From an uncultured Kiloniellales bacterium (GTDB lineage Bacteria; Pseudomonadota; Alphaproteobacteria; Kiloniellales; JAKSDN01), in the NCBI GenBank assembly GCA_937974415.1, contig CALJXB010000009.1, forward strand, positions 1-15,132: a stretch of 15,132 nucleotides of DNA, written 5' to 3'. Below are positions 8,883 to 15,132 of the stretch, one piece after another; the first letter of the stretch is position 1, and every line of letters starts with the position of its first letter. The notes under the pieces are model-generated. The model saw nothing but the letters and a program-made list of their open reading frames with translations. It searched no databases and was not told the origin of the DNA. The position numbers and the translations under genes were made by a program.

Positions 8883-9300
8883 CAGATCCAGGTCCGACCC
8901 GAGCAAAATTGAACCGACGCCCAAGGCGTTACAGCAAGCCGCGGAAAGACAGCCGACGTTTATCGGCCCCAGCCTGCAGTTCACCGGCGAGATCAAGAGC
9001 GCCGGCAGCGTCCGGATCGAGGGCCGGGTGACGGGCCGAGTGTCGGCCCACAGCTTGACCCTGGGGCCCCGTGGCGGAATCGAAGGCGAGGCCACGGCGG
9101 AATCCGCCCGCATCGATGGCCTTGTCGAAGGCGATCTCAAGGCCGAGACGGTGATCCTGGGGTCCGGTGCCCGGGTCGTCGGCGACATCACACACCGCAG
9201 CCTGTCGATGGAACCGGGGGCCCAGTTCGAAGGCCGGGCGATCCACGCCGAGGCCGCGGGACCCGATGACGAGGCGCCGACCGACGACGAGCCCCAGTAG
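8866..9300 (+). CDS. Bactofilin (polymer-forming cytoskeletal protein)
   Basis: Bactofilins self-assemble into membrane-associated filaments that position wall enzymes. This 144-residue protein has a basic, disordered N-terminal tail (about 1-28), then a compact right-handed beta-helix core (about 30-125). The core shows as short repeating turns with glycine and alternating hydrophobics: FIGPSLQFTGEI, VRIEGRVTGRV, ARIDGLVEGDL, VILGSGARVVGDI. An acidic tail ends in DDEAPTDDEPQ. The ATG lies inside the end of the upstream M23 peptidase gene (17-base overlap), with GCGGGA five bases upstream, so translational coupling is likely. Fixed pairing of a bactofilin with an M23 endopeptidase is known from Helicobacter (CcmA with Csd proteins) and from stalked or budding alphaproteobacteria. 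The start could also be further in, since the core begins only at about residue 30. Confidence 0.93.
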   Translation: MPSRTDRSRSDPSKIEPTPKALQQAAERQPTFIGPSLQFTGEIKSAGSVRIEGRVTGRVSAHSLTLGPRGGIEGEATAESARIDGLVEGDLKAETVILGSGARVVGDITHRSLSMEPGAQFEGRAIHAEAAGPDDEAPTDDEPQ

Positions 9301-9318
9301 CCCGGCGCGTAAGGGCCT

Positions 9319-10356
9319 CTAGTCCGGTCCCACTGTCGCGATGGCCTCGGTGAAGGTGGCCGGATCGACGTTGCCGCCCGAAAGGGTGATCGCCACAGTC
9401 TTGTCCCGGGCGTCGAACTTGCCGGCCAGGAGCGCCGCCAGGGCGACCGCGCCGCCCGGCTCGACCACCAGTTTCAGGACACGGAAGGCATAGCCCAGCG
9501 CCTGAGCGACCTCCCGGTCGCTCACCACAAAGCCGCCGGCGAGGAGCCGCCGGTTGATCGAGAAGGTCAGCTCTCCGGGCATCGGCGCCAGCAGGGCATC
9601 GCAGAACGAGCGAGCCGCCGGATCGTTGCTCACCCGCTCGCCGCCGGCCAGCGAGCGCGCGGTGTCGTCGAAACCCTCGGGCTCCGCCGCATAGACGGCG
9701 ATGCCGGGAATGAGGCTGGTGAGGGCGGTTGCGCTACCCGCGATCAGTCCGCCGCCGCCGCAGCACACCAGGGCGGCATCGAGGTGCGCGCCGGCGGCCT
9801 CCGCCTGGCGGGCGATTTCCAGGCCGCAGGTTCCCTGGCCGGCGATGATGTCGGGATCGTCGTAGGGTCGTACCAGGGTCGCCTGGCGCTCTGCCAGCAG
9901 GCGTTCCGCCACCTCGTCCCGGGCCTCGCGGTGGCGGTCGTAGAACACCACCACGGCGCCTAGGGCCTGGGTGTTCTCGATTTTGATGGCCGGCGCGTCG
10001 GCCGGCATGACGATGGTGGCGGCGATGCCGAGCAAGCGGGCGGCCGCGGCGACGCCCTGGGCGTGGTTGCCCGAGGAATAGGCGACCACTCCGCCGCTTC
10101 GCGCCGCTTCCGGGATCTGGCTGATCTTGTTGAAGGCGCCGCGGAACTTGAAGGAGCCGGTACGCTGCAGGGTCTCGGCCTTGATCAGCACCCGGCCGCC
10201 GAGGCGCTCGTTGAGGGCCGGGGACTCGATCAGCGGCGTCAGTACCGCGTGGCCGGCCAGGCGCCGGGCGGCGGCCTCGACCTCGGCCAGGCCCGGCGCA
10301 CCGGTCGAGGGCTCCGCCGCCTCAGGCATGTCCATCGATCTGCGCGAGGAAGTCAT
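9319..10356 (-). CDS. PLP-dependent threonine/serine dehydratase-like enzyme
   Basis: A fold-type II PLP enzyme of the threonine dehydratase / serine racemase / 3-hydroxyaspartate dehydratase group. The 345-residue protein has TGSFKFRGA with the PLP lysine at K70, the substrate loop SSGNHAQ at 94-100, the phosphate-binding GGGG at 200-203, and SGGN at 326-329. It has no C-terminal ACT regulatory domain, so it is not a full-length biosynthetic IlvA. A catabolic dehydratase or related role is more likely, and the substrate cannot be told from motifs. It is the last gene of a minus-strand operon. The ATG at 10356 overlaps the upstream hydrolase gene by 35 bases; ATGs at 10335 and 10329 (overlaps of 14 and 8 bases) are equally plausible. 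It ends 18 bases from the convergent bactofilin gene. Confidence 0.88.
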   Translation of the reverse strand: MTSSRRSMDMPEAAEPSTGAPGLAEVEAAARRLAGHAVLTPLIESPALNERLGGRVLIKAETLQRTGSFKFRGAFNKISQIPEAARSGGVVAYSSGNHAQGVAAAARLLGIAATIVMPADAPAIKIENTQALGAVVVFYDRHREARDEVAERLLAERQATLVRPYDDPDIIAGQGTCGLEIARQAEAAGAHLDAALVCCGGGGLIAGSATALTSLIPGIAVYAAEPEGFDDTARSLAGGERVSNDPAARSFCDALLAPMPGELTFSINRRLLAGGFVVSDREVAQALGYAFRVLKLVVEPGGAVALAALLAGKFDARDKTVAITLSGGNVDPATFTEAIATVGPD

Positions 10357-11197
10357 CGATCGCCTGTTCCACCTGCGGATGCTCCAGCAAAGGCACGTGG
10401 CCGACCCCGGGCACCGTCACGGAGATCAGGTCCGGCTTGACCTCGGCCATGCGTGCGAAAGTCTCGGCCGACAGCACGTCGGAAAGGGCGCCACGGAAGG
10501 CCAGGACCGGGCGCGGCCCCAAGGCGCGATAATAGGGCCAGAGGTCGGGCGGGTCATGGGCCAAGGACTTGGCCAGGGAGATGTCCCAGTCGACGTGCAG
10601 AAGGCCGTCCCCGCCTTCGCGGAATGTGGCCTCGGCGAAACGCTGCCAGCCGGCCTCGTCCGTCGGCCCGAGGTTTGGAAACAGTCGTTTGCATTCGGCG
10701 ATCGCCGCCGGCAAATCGGGCTGGGGATGGTCGCGGCCGACGTAGGCACGGATGCGCTCGATTGCCGTGTCGCCGACCTCGGGTCCGACGTCGTCGAGGA
10801 TCACCGCCGCGATCTGGGCCGGCGCCAAGACGCTCAGGCCCATGGCCAGCAGGCCGCCCATGGATATGCCCAGGATCACGACCCCATGGAGGTTGGCGGC
10901 CGCCATGAGATGGAACAGGTCGTTGGCATAGATCTCGGGCCGGTAGTTGCGCCAGTCGGGGTCGTAGTCCGAGCGTCCGCGGCCCCGGTAATCGGGGCAC
11001 ACCACGCGGCGCTCCTTCGCGTGCCGTTCGGCGAAGCCGCGAAAATCCTTGGAGTTGCGGGCGAGGCCGCCGAGACAGAGCAGCGGCCGGCGCGGCGACA
11101 AGGGATCGCCGTAGTCGCGGAAATAGAGTCTGAGCCCGTCCTGGGCCGTCATGCGCCGCTGGCGGTAGGCCGGGCTTTGGCTCGCCTCTCGATCCAT
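10322..11197 (-). CDS. Alpha/beta hydrolase
   Basis: A 291-residue cytoplasmic alpha/beta hydrolase with no signal peptide. The nucleophile elbow is GISMGG with Ser112, the conserved PDYRGRGRSD loop is at 68-77, and the C-terminal GVGHVPLLEHP supplies the catalytic histidine. An acid residue is expected in the ALSDVLS segment. The oxyanion region reads LCLGGLARNSKDF instead of the common HG motif, which is seen in one sub-group of these hydrolases. The substrate cannot be assigned; esters, lactones or C-C bonds are all possible in this superfamily. It starts only 4 bases after the stop of the dehalogenase gene and has no good ribosome site of its own, so coupling is likely; Met16 is an alternative start. 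Its 3' end overlaps the dehydratase gene. Confidence 0.85.
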   Translation of the reverse strand: MDREASQSPAYRQRRMTAQDGLRLYFRDYGDPLSPRRPLLCLGGLARNSKDFRGFAERHAKERRVVCPDYRGRGRSDYDPDWRNYRPEIYANDLFHLMAAANLHGVVILGISMGGLLAMGLSVLAPAQIAAVILDDVGPEVGDTAIERIRAYVGRDHPQPDLPAAIAECKRLFPNLGPTDEAGWQRFAEATFREGGDGLLHVDWDISLAKSLAHDPPDLWPYYRALGPRPVLAFRGALSDVLSAETFARMAEVKPDLISVTVPGVGHVPLLEHPQVEQAIDDFLAQIDGHA

Positions 11198-11201
11198 GAG
11201 G

Positions 11202-11888
11202 CTAGCGCTCGAGGAGGCTGGGGAGTTCGTCGAGCCCGGCGATCACCGCCGCCGGCCGTCCCGGCAGCCGTTCGGGCTGCTGGCCGAAGCGGTTGAGCCA
11301 GGCGACCCGGAACCCGAAGAAGGCCGCCCCCGCCGCGTCCCAGGCATTGGTCGAGATGAAACAGATGCGCTCGGCCGGGACCCCGAGCCGATCGACGGCC
11401 AGCTGATAGGTCCGCGGATCGGGCTTGAAGACGCCGACCTCTTCCACCGACAGCACCGCGTCGAAGAGCGCGCTCAGGCCGGCGGAGGCGGCCGCCGCGC
11501 CCAGCATCTCGGGCTCCCCATTGGAGAGGATCGCGGTCGCCCGGCCGTCCGCCCGCAGGGCCGAGAGGCACGGGGCCGCGTCGGGATAGGCTTCGAGGGT
11601 GAGGTAGAGCGCCATCAGACGGTCCTTCAGCGCCTCGTCCTCCACACCATAGGCCGCCAGGGCGTAGTCGAGGCCGTCCCGGGTGACCTGCCGGAAGTCG
11701 CCATGGGCGCCCATGAGGCTGCGCAGCCAGGTGTACTCAAGCTGCTTCTGGCGCCACAGGTTGGAAACCGCCTGGGCCTTGTCGCCGAGCGCCGATCCGC
11801 CCTGGGCGACCGCCGAGTGCACGTCGAAGAGGGTGCCGTAGGCATCGAAGACGCAGGCATCGATCTGGTCGAAGGCAGGCTCGGTCAT
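11202..11888 (-). CDS. (S)-2-haloacid dehalogenase, type II (HAD superfamily)
   Basis: Type II haloacid dehalogenases hydrolyse L-2-haloacids to D-2-hydroxyacids. The 228-residue length is normal. Every active-site residue known from L-DEX has a counterpart at a constant offset: the nucleophile D15 and T19 in FDAYGTLFD, R46 in LWRQKQLEY, S122-N123 in ILSNGEP, K155 and Y161 in FKPDPRTY, and S179, N181 and D184 in ISTNAWDAAG. This goes beyond a generic HAD call, although many such enzymes may have a physiological substrate that is not halogenated. It is the first gene of a tight three-gene minus-strand operon with a hydrolase and a PLP dehydratase. A GAGG lies 2 bases before the ATG, which is closer than usual. 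It is divergent from the DJ-1 family gene across a gap of about 180 bases in which I found no convincing promoter. Confidence 0.9.
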   Translation of the reverse strand: MTEPAFDQIDACVFDAYGTLFDVHSAVAQGGSALGDKAQAVSNLWRQKQLEYTWLRSLMGAHGDFRQVTRDGLDYALAAYGVEDEALKDRLMALYLTLEAYPDAAPCLSALRADGRATAILSNGEPEMLGAAAASAGLSALFDAVLSVEEVGVFKPDPRTYQLAVDRLGVPAERICFISTNAWDAAGAAFFGFRVAWLNRFGQQPERLPGRPAAVIAGLDELPSLLER

Positions 11889-12072
11889 GGCCTCGGGCTC
11901 ATCCGTTTCGGCATGTGCCTAAGCAAGCCCGTCGCGCCCGGAAAGGCAACCGTTTTGGCGCGTGCCGCAGTTCGACACAATTTGGGTACTACTTTGATCC
12001 GGCCCGATTTGATTTGCGCGAGCTAAAGGTGTGCCGGCAAGGTTGAGTGTGGCGGTCTTAGAGGAGGTTGGC

Positions 12073-12681
12073 ATGAGGCGAATCGGCGCACTGATTTTTC
12101 CAGGGTTCGAGCTGCTCGACATGTTCGGCCCGCTGCAAATGTTCGGCCTGCTCAAGGAAGAGTTCGAGATCTGCATGGTGGCCCAAAGAGAGGGCACCGT
12201 GGCGAGCAATCAGGGCCCCAGGGCCGTCGCGGAGGCTTCCTACGAAACGGACGCCAAGTACGATCTGGTGTTGGTTCCGGGCGGCCGGGGCACGCGGCGC
12301 GAGGTCGACAACCCGGCGACCCTGTCGTGGCTTAAGAGGGTTCACGGCGATGCCGAACTGATGCTCTGCGTCTGTACCGGCAGCGCCGTCCTGGCCAGGA
12401 CGGGGCTCTTGGATGGGGTCAAGGCCACCACGAACAAGGCCGCCTTCGATTGGGTCGCCAGCCAAGGCCCGAAGGTGAAGTGGGTCAAGAAGGCGAGGTG
12501 GGTCCAGGACGGCGCCACTTTCACCTCGTCGGGCGTGTCCGCCGGGATGGACATGAGCCTCGCCGTGATCTCCCACTTGCTGGGCAAAGAGACGGCGGAA
12601 CAGGTCGCGGTATGGACCGAATACGATTGGCATCGGGATCCCGACTGGGACCCCTTCGCCGCGATCCACGGTCTTGTCTAG
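12073..12681 (+). CDS. DJ-1/PfpI family protein, isonitrile-hydratase-like
   Basis: A 202-residue protein of the class I glutamine amidotransferase-like DJ-1/PfpI superfamily. The nucleophile elbow is CVCTGS with C101 and T102, and the N-terminal GFELLDMFGP holds E13 and D16. This Asp/Cys/Thr set sits at nearly the same positions as the catalytic residues I recall for Pseudomonas isonitrile hydratase (D17, C101, T102). VSAGMDMSL near the C-terminus is also typical of that branch. ATTNK replaces the more usual ATTHW-type segment after the elbow, so the substrate may differ. No AraC-type helix-turn-helix domain is attached. The start at 12073 is clear: GAGGAGG lies 5 bases upstream. A 42-residue membrane protein gene follows 67 bases downstream on the same strand. 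Confidence 0.87.
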   Translation: MRRIGALIFPGFELLDMFGPLQMFGLLKEEFEICMVAQREGTVASNQGPRAVAEASYETDAKYDLVLVPGGRGTRREVDNPATLSWLKRVHGDAELMLCVCTGSAVLARTGLLDGVKATTNKAAFDWVASQGPKVKWVKKARWVQDGATFTSSGVSAGMDMSLAVISHLLGKETAEQVAVWTEYDWHRDPDWDPFAAIHGLV

Positions 12682-12748
12682 GGCGATGGCGTCCAGTGTA
12701 GACAGCCTGCGACGGGCGGCCTAGCCTAGCTCGGACAAGGAGCGAAGG

Positions 12749-12877
12749 ATGATCGGCTTGATCCTGGTAGTGCTGGCGCTGTGGCTGGCCTGCGAGATCT
12801 GCGGGCGCGACTTTGCCGCGCCGCCGCCGGCCGACCCCTACCGGCTGGACCGCTGGAAGAGCGGCGACCGGGGCTAG
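12749..12877 (+). CDS. Small single-pass membrane protein, 42 residues
   Basis: A short frame with an excellent ribosome binding site: AAGGAG at 12737-12742, six bases before the ATG. The product has one hydrophobic segment (GLILVVLALWLACEIC, residues 3-18) with two cysteines at its end. A proline-rich hinge (AAPPPADP) and a basic/acidic tail (YRLDRWKSGDRG) follow. This is the layout of a small inner-membrane protein. I do not recognise a family. It follows the DJ-1 family gene by 67 bases and is convergent with slt. The codons are GC-rich at third positions like the neighbours. It could be a partner or regulator of a membrane complex; nothing here says which. Confidence 0.65.
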   Translation: MIGLILVVLALWLACEICGRDFAAPPPADPYRLDRWKSGDRG

Positions 12878-12879
12878 CC

Positions 12880-12919
12880 GTCCCGCACTCGATCGATTGA
12901 AAGGCGGAGCAGGCGGGAC
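12880..12919. terminator. Inverted repeat between convergent genes (possible bidirectional terminator)
   Basis: GTCCCGC (12880-12886) is a perfect 7-base inverted match to GCGGGAC (12913-12919), with a 26-base loop. It fills the 48-base gap between the convergent stops at 12877 and 12926. There is no T tract on either strand, so it is at best a weak or Rho-assisted terminator. Confidence 0.35.
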
Positions 12920-12925
12920 CGTCCG

Positions 12926-14938
12926 CTATGGCAGCTGGCCCAGTTGCTTGCCGTCGCGGCTCATCGGCATGACCGTTTTTTGGCCGTTCAGTGCCAGGCG
13001 ATAGACCACCTGGCCCTCCAGAACGCGCTGCACGTAGTTGCGCGTCTCGCCATAGGGAATGAGCTCGATCCAGTCGAGCGGGTCGACCTCGGGTCGGCGC
13101 GGGTCGCCGAATTTCCTGATCCAGCGTTCGACGCTCTTCGGGCCGGCGTTGTAGGCGGCCAGCGCCAAGGCGGTGGAGCCCTCGAAGTCCTCCAGCAGCT
13201 GCCCCAGGTAGGCGCGGCCCAGTTGCATGTTGTAGCCCCAGTCCTCGGTCAGCCGCGCCCGCTTGTAGGGCAGCTTGATCTTCTTGGCGACCACATGGGC
13301 GGTCGCCGGCATGAGCTGCATCAGGCCGCGTGCGCCGGCGCGGCTGATGACCTCTCTGTCGAAGGCACTTTCCTGGCGGATCACAGCCAGTACCAGCGCG
13401 GGCTCGGGCGTGCCCGTGCCGTCGAGCTGCCGGGCGATCTCCGGCGGCACCGGGAACAGGTGGCCGGTGGCCTGGATGCCCTGGCGGTTGGCCTGCTTGG
13501 CGGTGAACAGCGCCTGGTCGGGGCGGCCGATCTCCTGGGCGAGTTCCGCGTGCAGCTGATGCTCGGCTGCCGTGACGGTTTGCCGGCGCAGGTGGGTCAT
13601 GAAGGTCTTCACGTGCCTGCGTTGGTCGAAGTCCGTCAGCAGGCGCACCAGGCGGACCAGCTCGCGCGCCTCGAATGCGCTGCGTTCGGCGTCGGTGATG
13701 GCGAGGCGTGCCTCGAGGTCGAGGTCGAGGGTGCGGCCCAGGCGGCCGATCGCCTGCTGGCCATAGAACGCGGTCCCGTAGGTCGCCGCCCGGCCGTACC
13801 AGTCCCGGGCCAGGTCGCGGTCGCCCAGCTGCGCGGCGGCCTCGGCCGCCCAATAGGCGCTGCGGGCCCGCGAAATGGGCGTGGAGACACCGTCGTTCAG
13901 CAGGACGAAATGGCGATAGGCCCGCGCCGGTGCCTCTTCGAAGCGGAGGGCGAGCCAGCCCGAGAGCCATTCGGCCTCGGCGAAGCCGATGCCGGACTTG
14001 AGGCCGTGGGCGCCGGCGAGGCGATAGGCGAGGGCGGTGTCGCCCTGGGCGAGCGCACCGCGCGCCGCCCAATGCCTGAGCGGCCACCAGCGCTCCGGCC
14101 GACGCAGGACCCCGGCGGCCCGGTCGAGCAACTCGACGACCCCGTCGTAGCGGCCCCGGCGCTGGCGCCAACGGGCCCGATCGTAGAGCAGGCCCGGATC
14201 GTCTTGCAGCGACGACGGCACCCGGGCAATGGCGGCATCGACTCCAGCGCGGTTCTGCACGAGGCGCCGTCGCGCCTCCGCCAGGCGCGCATAGCCGCGG
14301 TCGAGTCGCTTGGCCTGGCGCTTGGCGGCCGTGAACTCACGCCGGTCAAGCAGCCCGTTGAGACGGACGATTTGGTCGCTGCTCCGCAGGTCGCCGCCGT
14401 GGAGTGCCAGGAAGGCTGCCTCCTCCTCTTTGGTGAAGGACCTGTGCCGCCAGGTCCGGCGGACCAGGTCAATGGCCTCCGCGTCGCGGCCGACGGCCCG
14501 CAGGGCCTTGGCGAGTCGTGTGGCACCGGCGACGCTTCGGGGTTTGCGGCCGGCGAACCAGAGGATCACCTCGTCATCGGAGAACGCAGCCGGCAGCTCT
14601 TCCTCGGCGCGCCGCTCAATAACAACCAAACCGGGCCAATCGGGGTTGGCTGTGAGGAAGGCGTCGAGCGTCCAGAAGGTGTCCCTTTGCGTCTCCTCGT
14701 CTTGCCGATTGGCCAGCTCCAGCCATGAGAAGAAGGTGTTGAGTTCCGCCTGTCGGCCCTGCAGGGCCGTGGCCCTGGCGGCGCCATAGTCCGACTGCTC
14801 GGCGAGGGCGAAGGCCTGTTCGTAGATCGCGCGTTCCGCCTCGCCGAGGTTGCCGGCCGGCGCACCCGCGGCCCCAGCGCTCGACGGCGCGATGCAGATC
14901 CCCAAAGCCAAAAACAGGACGACGGCCCGTATGCGCAT
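12926..14938 (-). CDS. slt: Soluble lytic murein transglycosylase
   Basis: A periplasmic enzyme that cleaves the MurNAc-GlcNAc bond of peptidoglycan, forming 1,6-anhydro ends. The 670-residue protein has a signal peptide (basic start, AVVLFLALGICIA core, cleavage near the AGA at about 22-25). A long alpha-superhelical region with TPR-like repeats spans about 30-490. The C-terminal SLT domain has the catalytic Glu523 in VIRQESAFD, then GARGLMQLMPATA, ALAAYNAGP and ETRNYVQRV. Length and order match the Slt70 family. The start is ATG 14938 with AGGA five bases upstream. Nothing is missing or truncated. The 194 bases from the start to the window edge are AT-richer and include a TATAGT on the minus strand (15057-15052), but no matching -35, so the promoter is not assigned. 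Confidence 0.94.
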   Translation of the reverse strand: MRIRAVVLFLALGICIAPSSAGAAGAPAGNLGEAERAIYEQAFALAEQSDYGAARATALQGRQAELNTFFSWLELANRQDEETQRDTFWTLDAFLTANPDWPGLVVIERRAEEELPAAFSDDEVILWFAGRKPRSVAGATRLAKALRAVGRDAEAIDLVRRTWRHRSFTKEEEAAFLALHGGDLRSSDQIVRLNGLLDRREFTAAKRQAKRLDRGYARLAEARRRLVQNRAGVDAAIARVPSSLQDDPGLLYDRARWRQRRGRYDGVVELLDRAAGVLRRPERWWPLRHWAARGALAQGDTALAYRLAGAHGLKSGIGFAEAEWLSGWLALRFEEAPARAYRHFVLLNDGVSTPISRARSAYWAAEAAAQLGDRDLARDWYGRAATYGTAFYGQQAIGRLGRTLDLDLEARLAITDAERSAFEARELVRLVRLLTDFDQRRHVKTFMTHLRRQTVTAAEHQLHAELAQEIGRPDQALFTAKQANRQGIQATGHLFPVPPEIARQLDGTGTPEPALVLAVIRQESAFDREVISRAGARGLMQLMPATAHVVAKKIKLPYKRARLTEDWGYNMQLGRAYLGQLLEDFEGSTALALAAYNAGPKSVERWIRKFGDPRRPEVDPLDWIELIPYGETRNYVQRVLEGQVVYRLALNGQKTVMPMSRDGKQLGQLP

Positions 14939-15132
14939 TCGAATCCTAAACCCACCCGATTCTAGTGCCGATAGCCAAGTATGGAGCCTGACATCGGAAC
15001 GTTAAAGTTTGTCGAAAATACCACAATCTCGCAATCACTGTCTCCGGTTTAACTATAGCGGTCGCGGTATGTTGTTCGTGCAGTGCGTTCTATTACGAAT
15101 GGCCGGCCACTTTTCTTGGCCGAGGCCCCGAC

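Noticed and set aside
11889..12072. Divergent promoters between the dehalogenase and DJ-1 genes
   Set aside because: Several AT-rich hexamers (for example TTGGGT at 11982) were tried, but none gave an acceptable -35/-10 pair on either strand.
12944..14728. Long plus-strand open frame (594 codons) inside slt
   Set aside because: Antisense to slt, whose signal peptide and SLT motifs are intact; a product of repeated Gly/Ala/Val/Arg runs indicates a codon-bias shadow.
15062..15132. Possible start of a plus-strand gene near the right edge (ATG around 15099)
   Set aside because: No Shine-Dalgarno and only about eleven codons before the window ends; dapA is a common neighbour of slt in alphaproteobacteria, but nothing here shows it.

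Overview
The window is about 15.1 kb of GC-rich, densely coding chromosomal DNA. Gene content and protein style suggest a free-living alphaproteobacterium, probably of the Rhodospirillales/Kiloniellales type. Pointers are a TPP-riboswitch-led thiOSGE operon, a CysD plus CysNC fusion pair, an M23 peptidase with the N-terminal motif I know from alphaproteobacteria overlapping a bactofilin gene, and a long Slt. The taxonomic call is inference. I see no insertion sequence, CRISPR array, tRNA, rRNA or phage gene, and no clearly broken gene.

Layout from left to right. (1) 1-1052: a small orphan MoaD/ThiS-type sulfur carrier (+), a convergent 65-residue unknown protein (-), and about 400 bases without a convincing gene but with a strong hairpin. 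(2) 1012-4084: promoter candidate, TPP riboswitch, thiO-thiS-thiG-thiE, and an intrinsic terminator. These genes make the thiazole half of thiamine and join it to the pyrimidine half. The riboswitch's 3' edge contains the only Shine-Dalgarno of thiO, which suggests direct translational shut-off by TPP. (3) 4103-6875: cysD and cysNC, which activate sulfate to APS and PAPS. (4) 7236-9300: membrane-anchored M23 (LytM) endopeptidase and bactofilin, overlapping by 17 bases, a cell-wall morphogenesis pair. (5) 11888-9319 (-): type II haloacid dehalogenase, alpha/beta hydrolase and PLP-dependent threonine/serine dehydratase-like enzyme, packed as one operon. (6) 12073-12877 (+): a DJ-1/PfpI protein with isonitrile-hydratase-like active-site residues, then a 42-residue single-pass membrane protein with a very good ribosome binding site. 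(7) 14938-12926 (-): periplasmic soluble lytic transglycosylase, with its promoter region running to the right edge.

Two themes recur. The left half is sulfur handling: two ubiquitin-fold carriers, thiazole synthesis and sulfate activation. Two separate loci to the right are peptidoglycan remodelling: LytM plus bactofilin, and Slt. I found no convincing previously undescribed multi-gene system. The observations most worth checking are the riboswitch architecture, the terminator that leaves cysD without an obvious promoter, the overlapping M23/bactofilin pair, the 42-residue membrane protein, and the orphan sulfur carrier.
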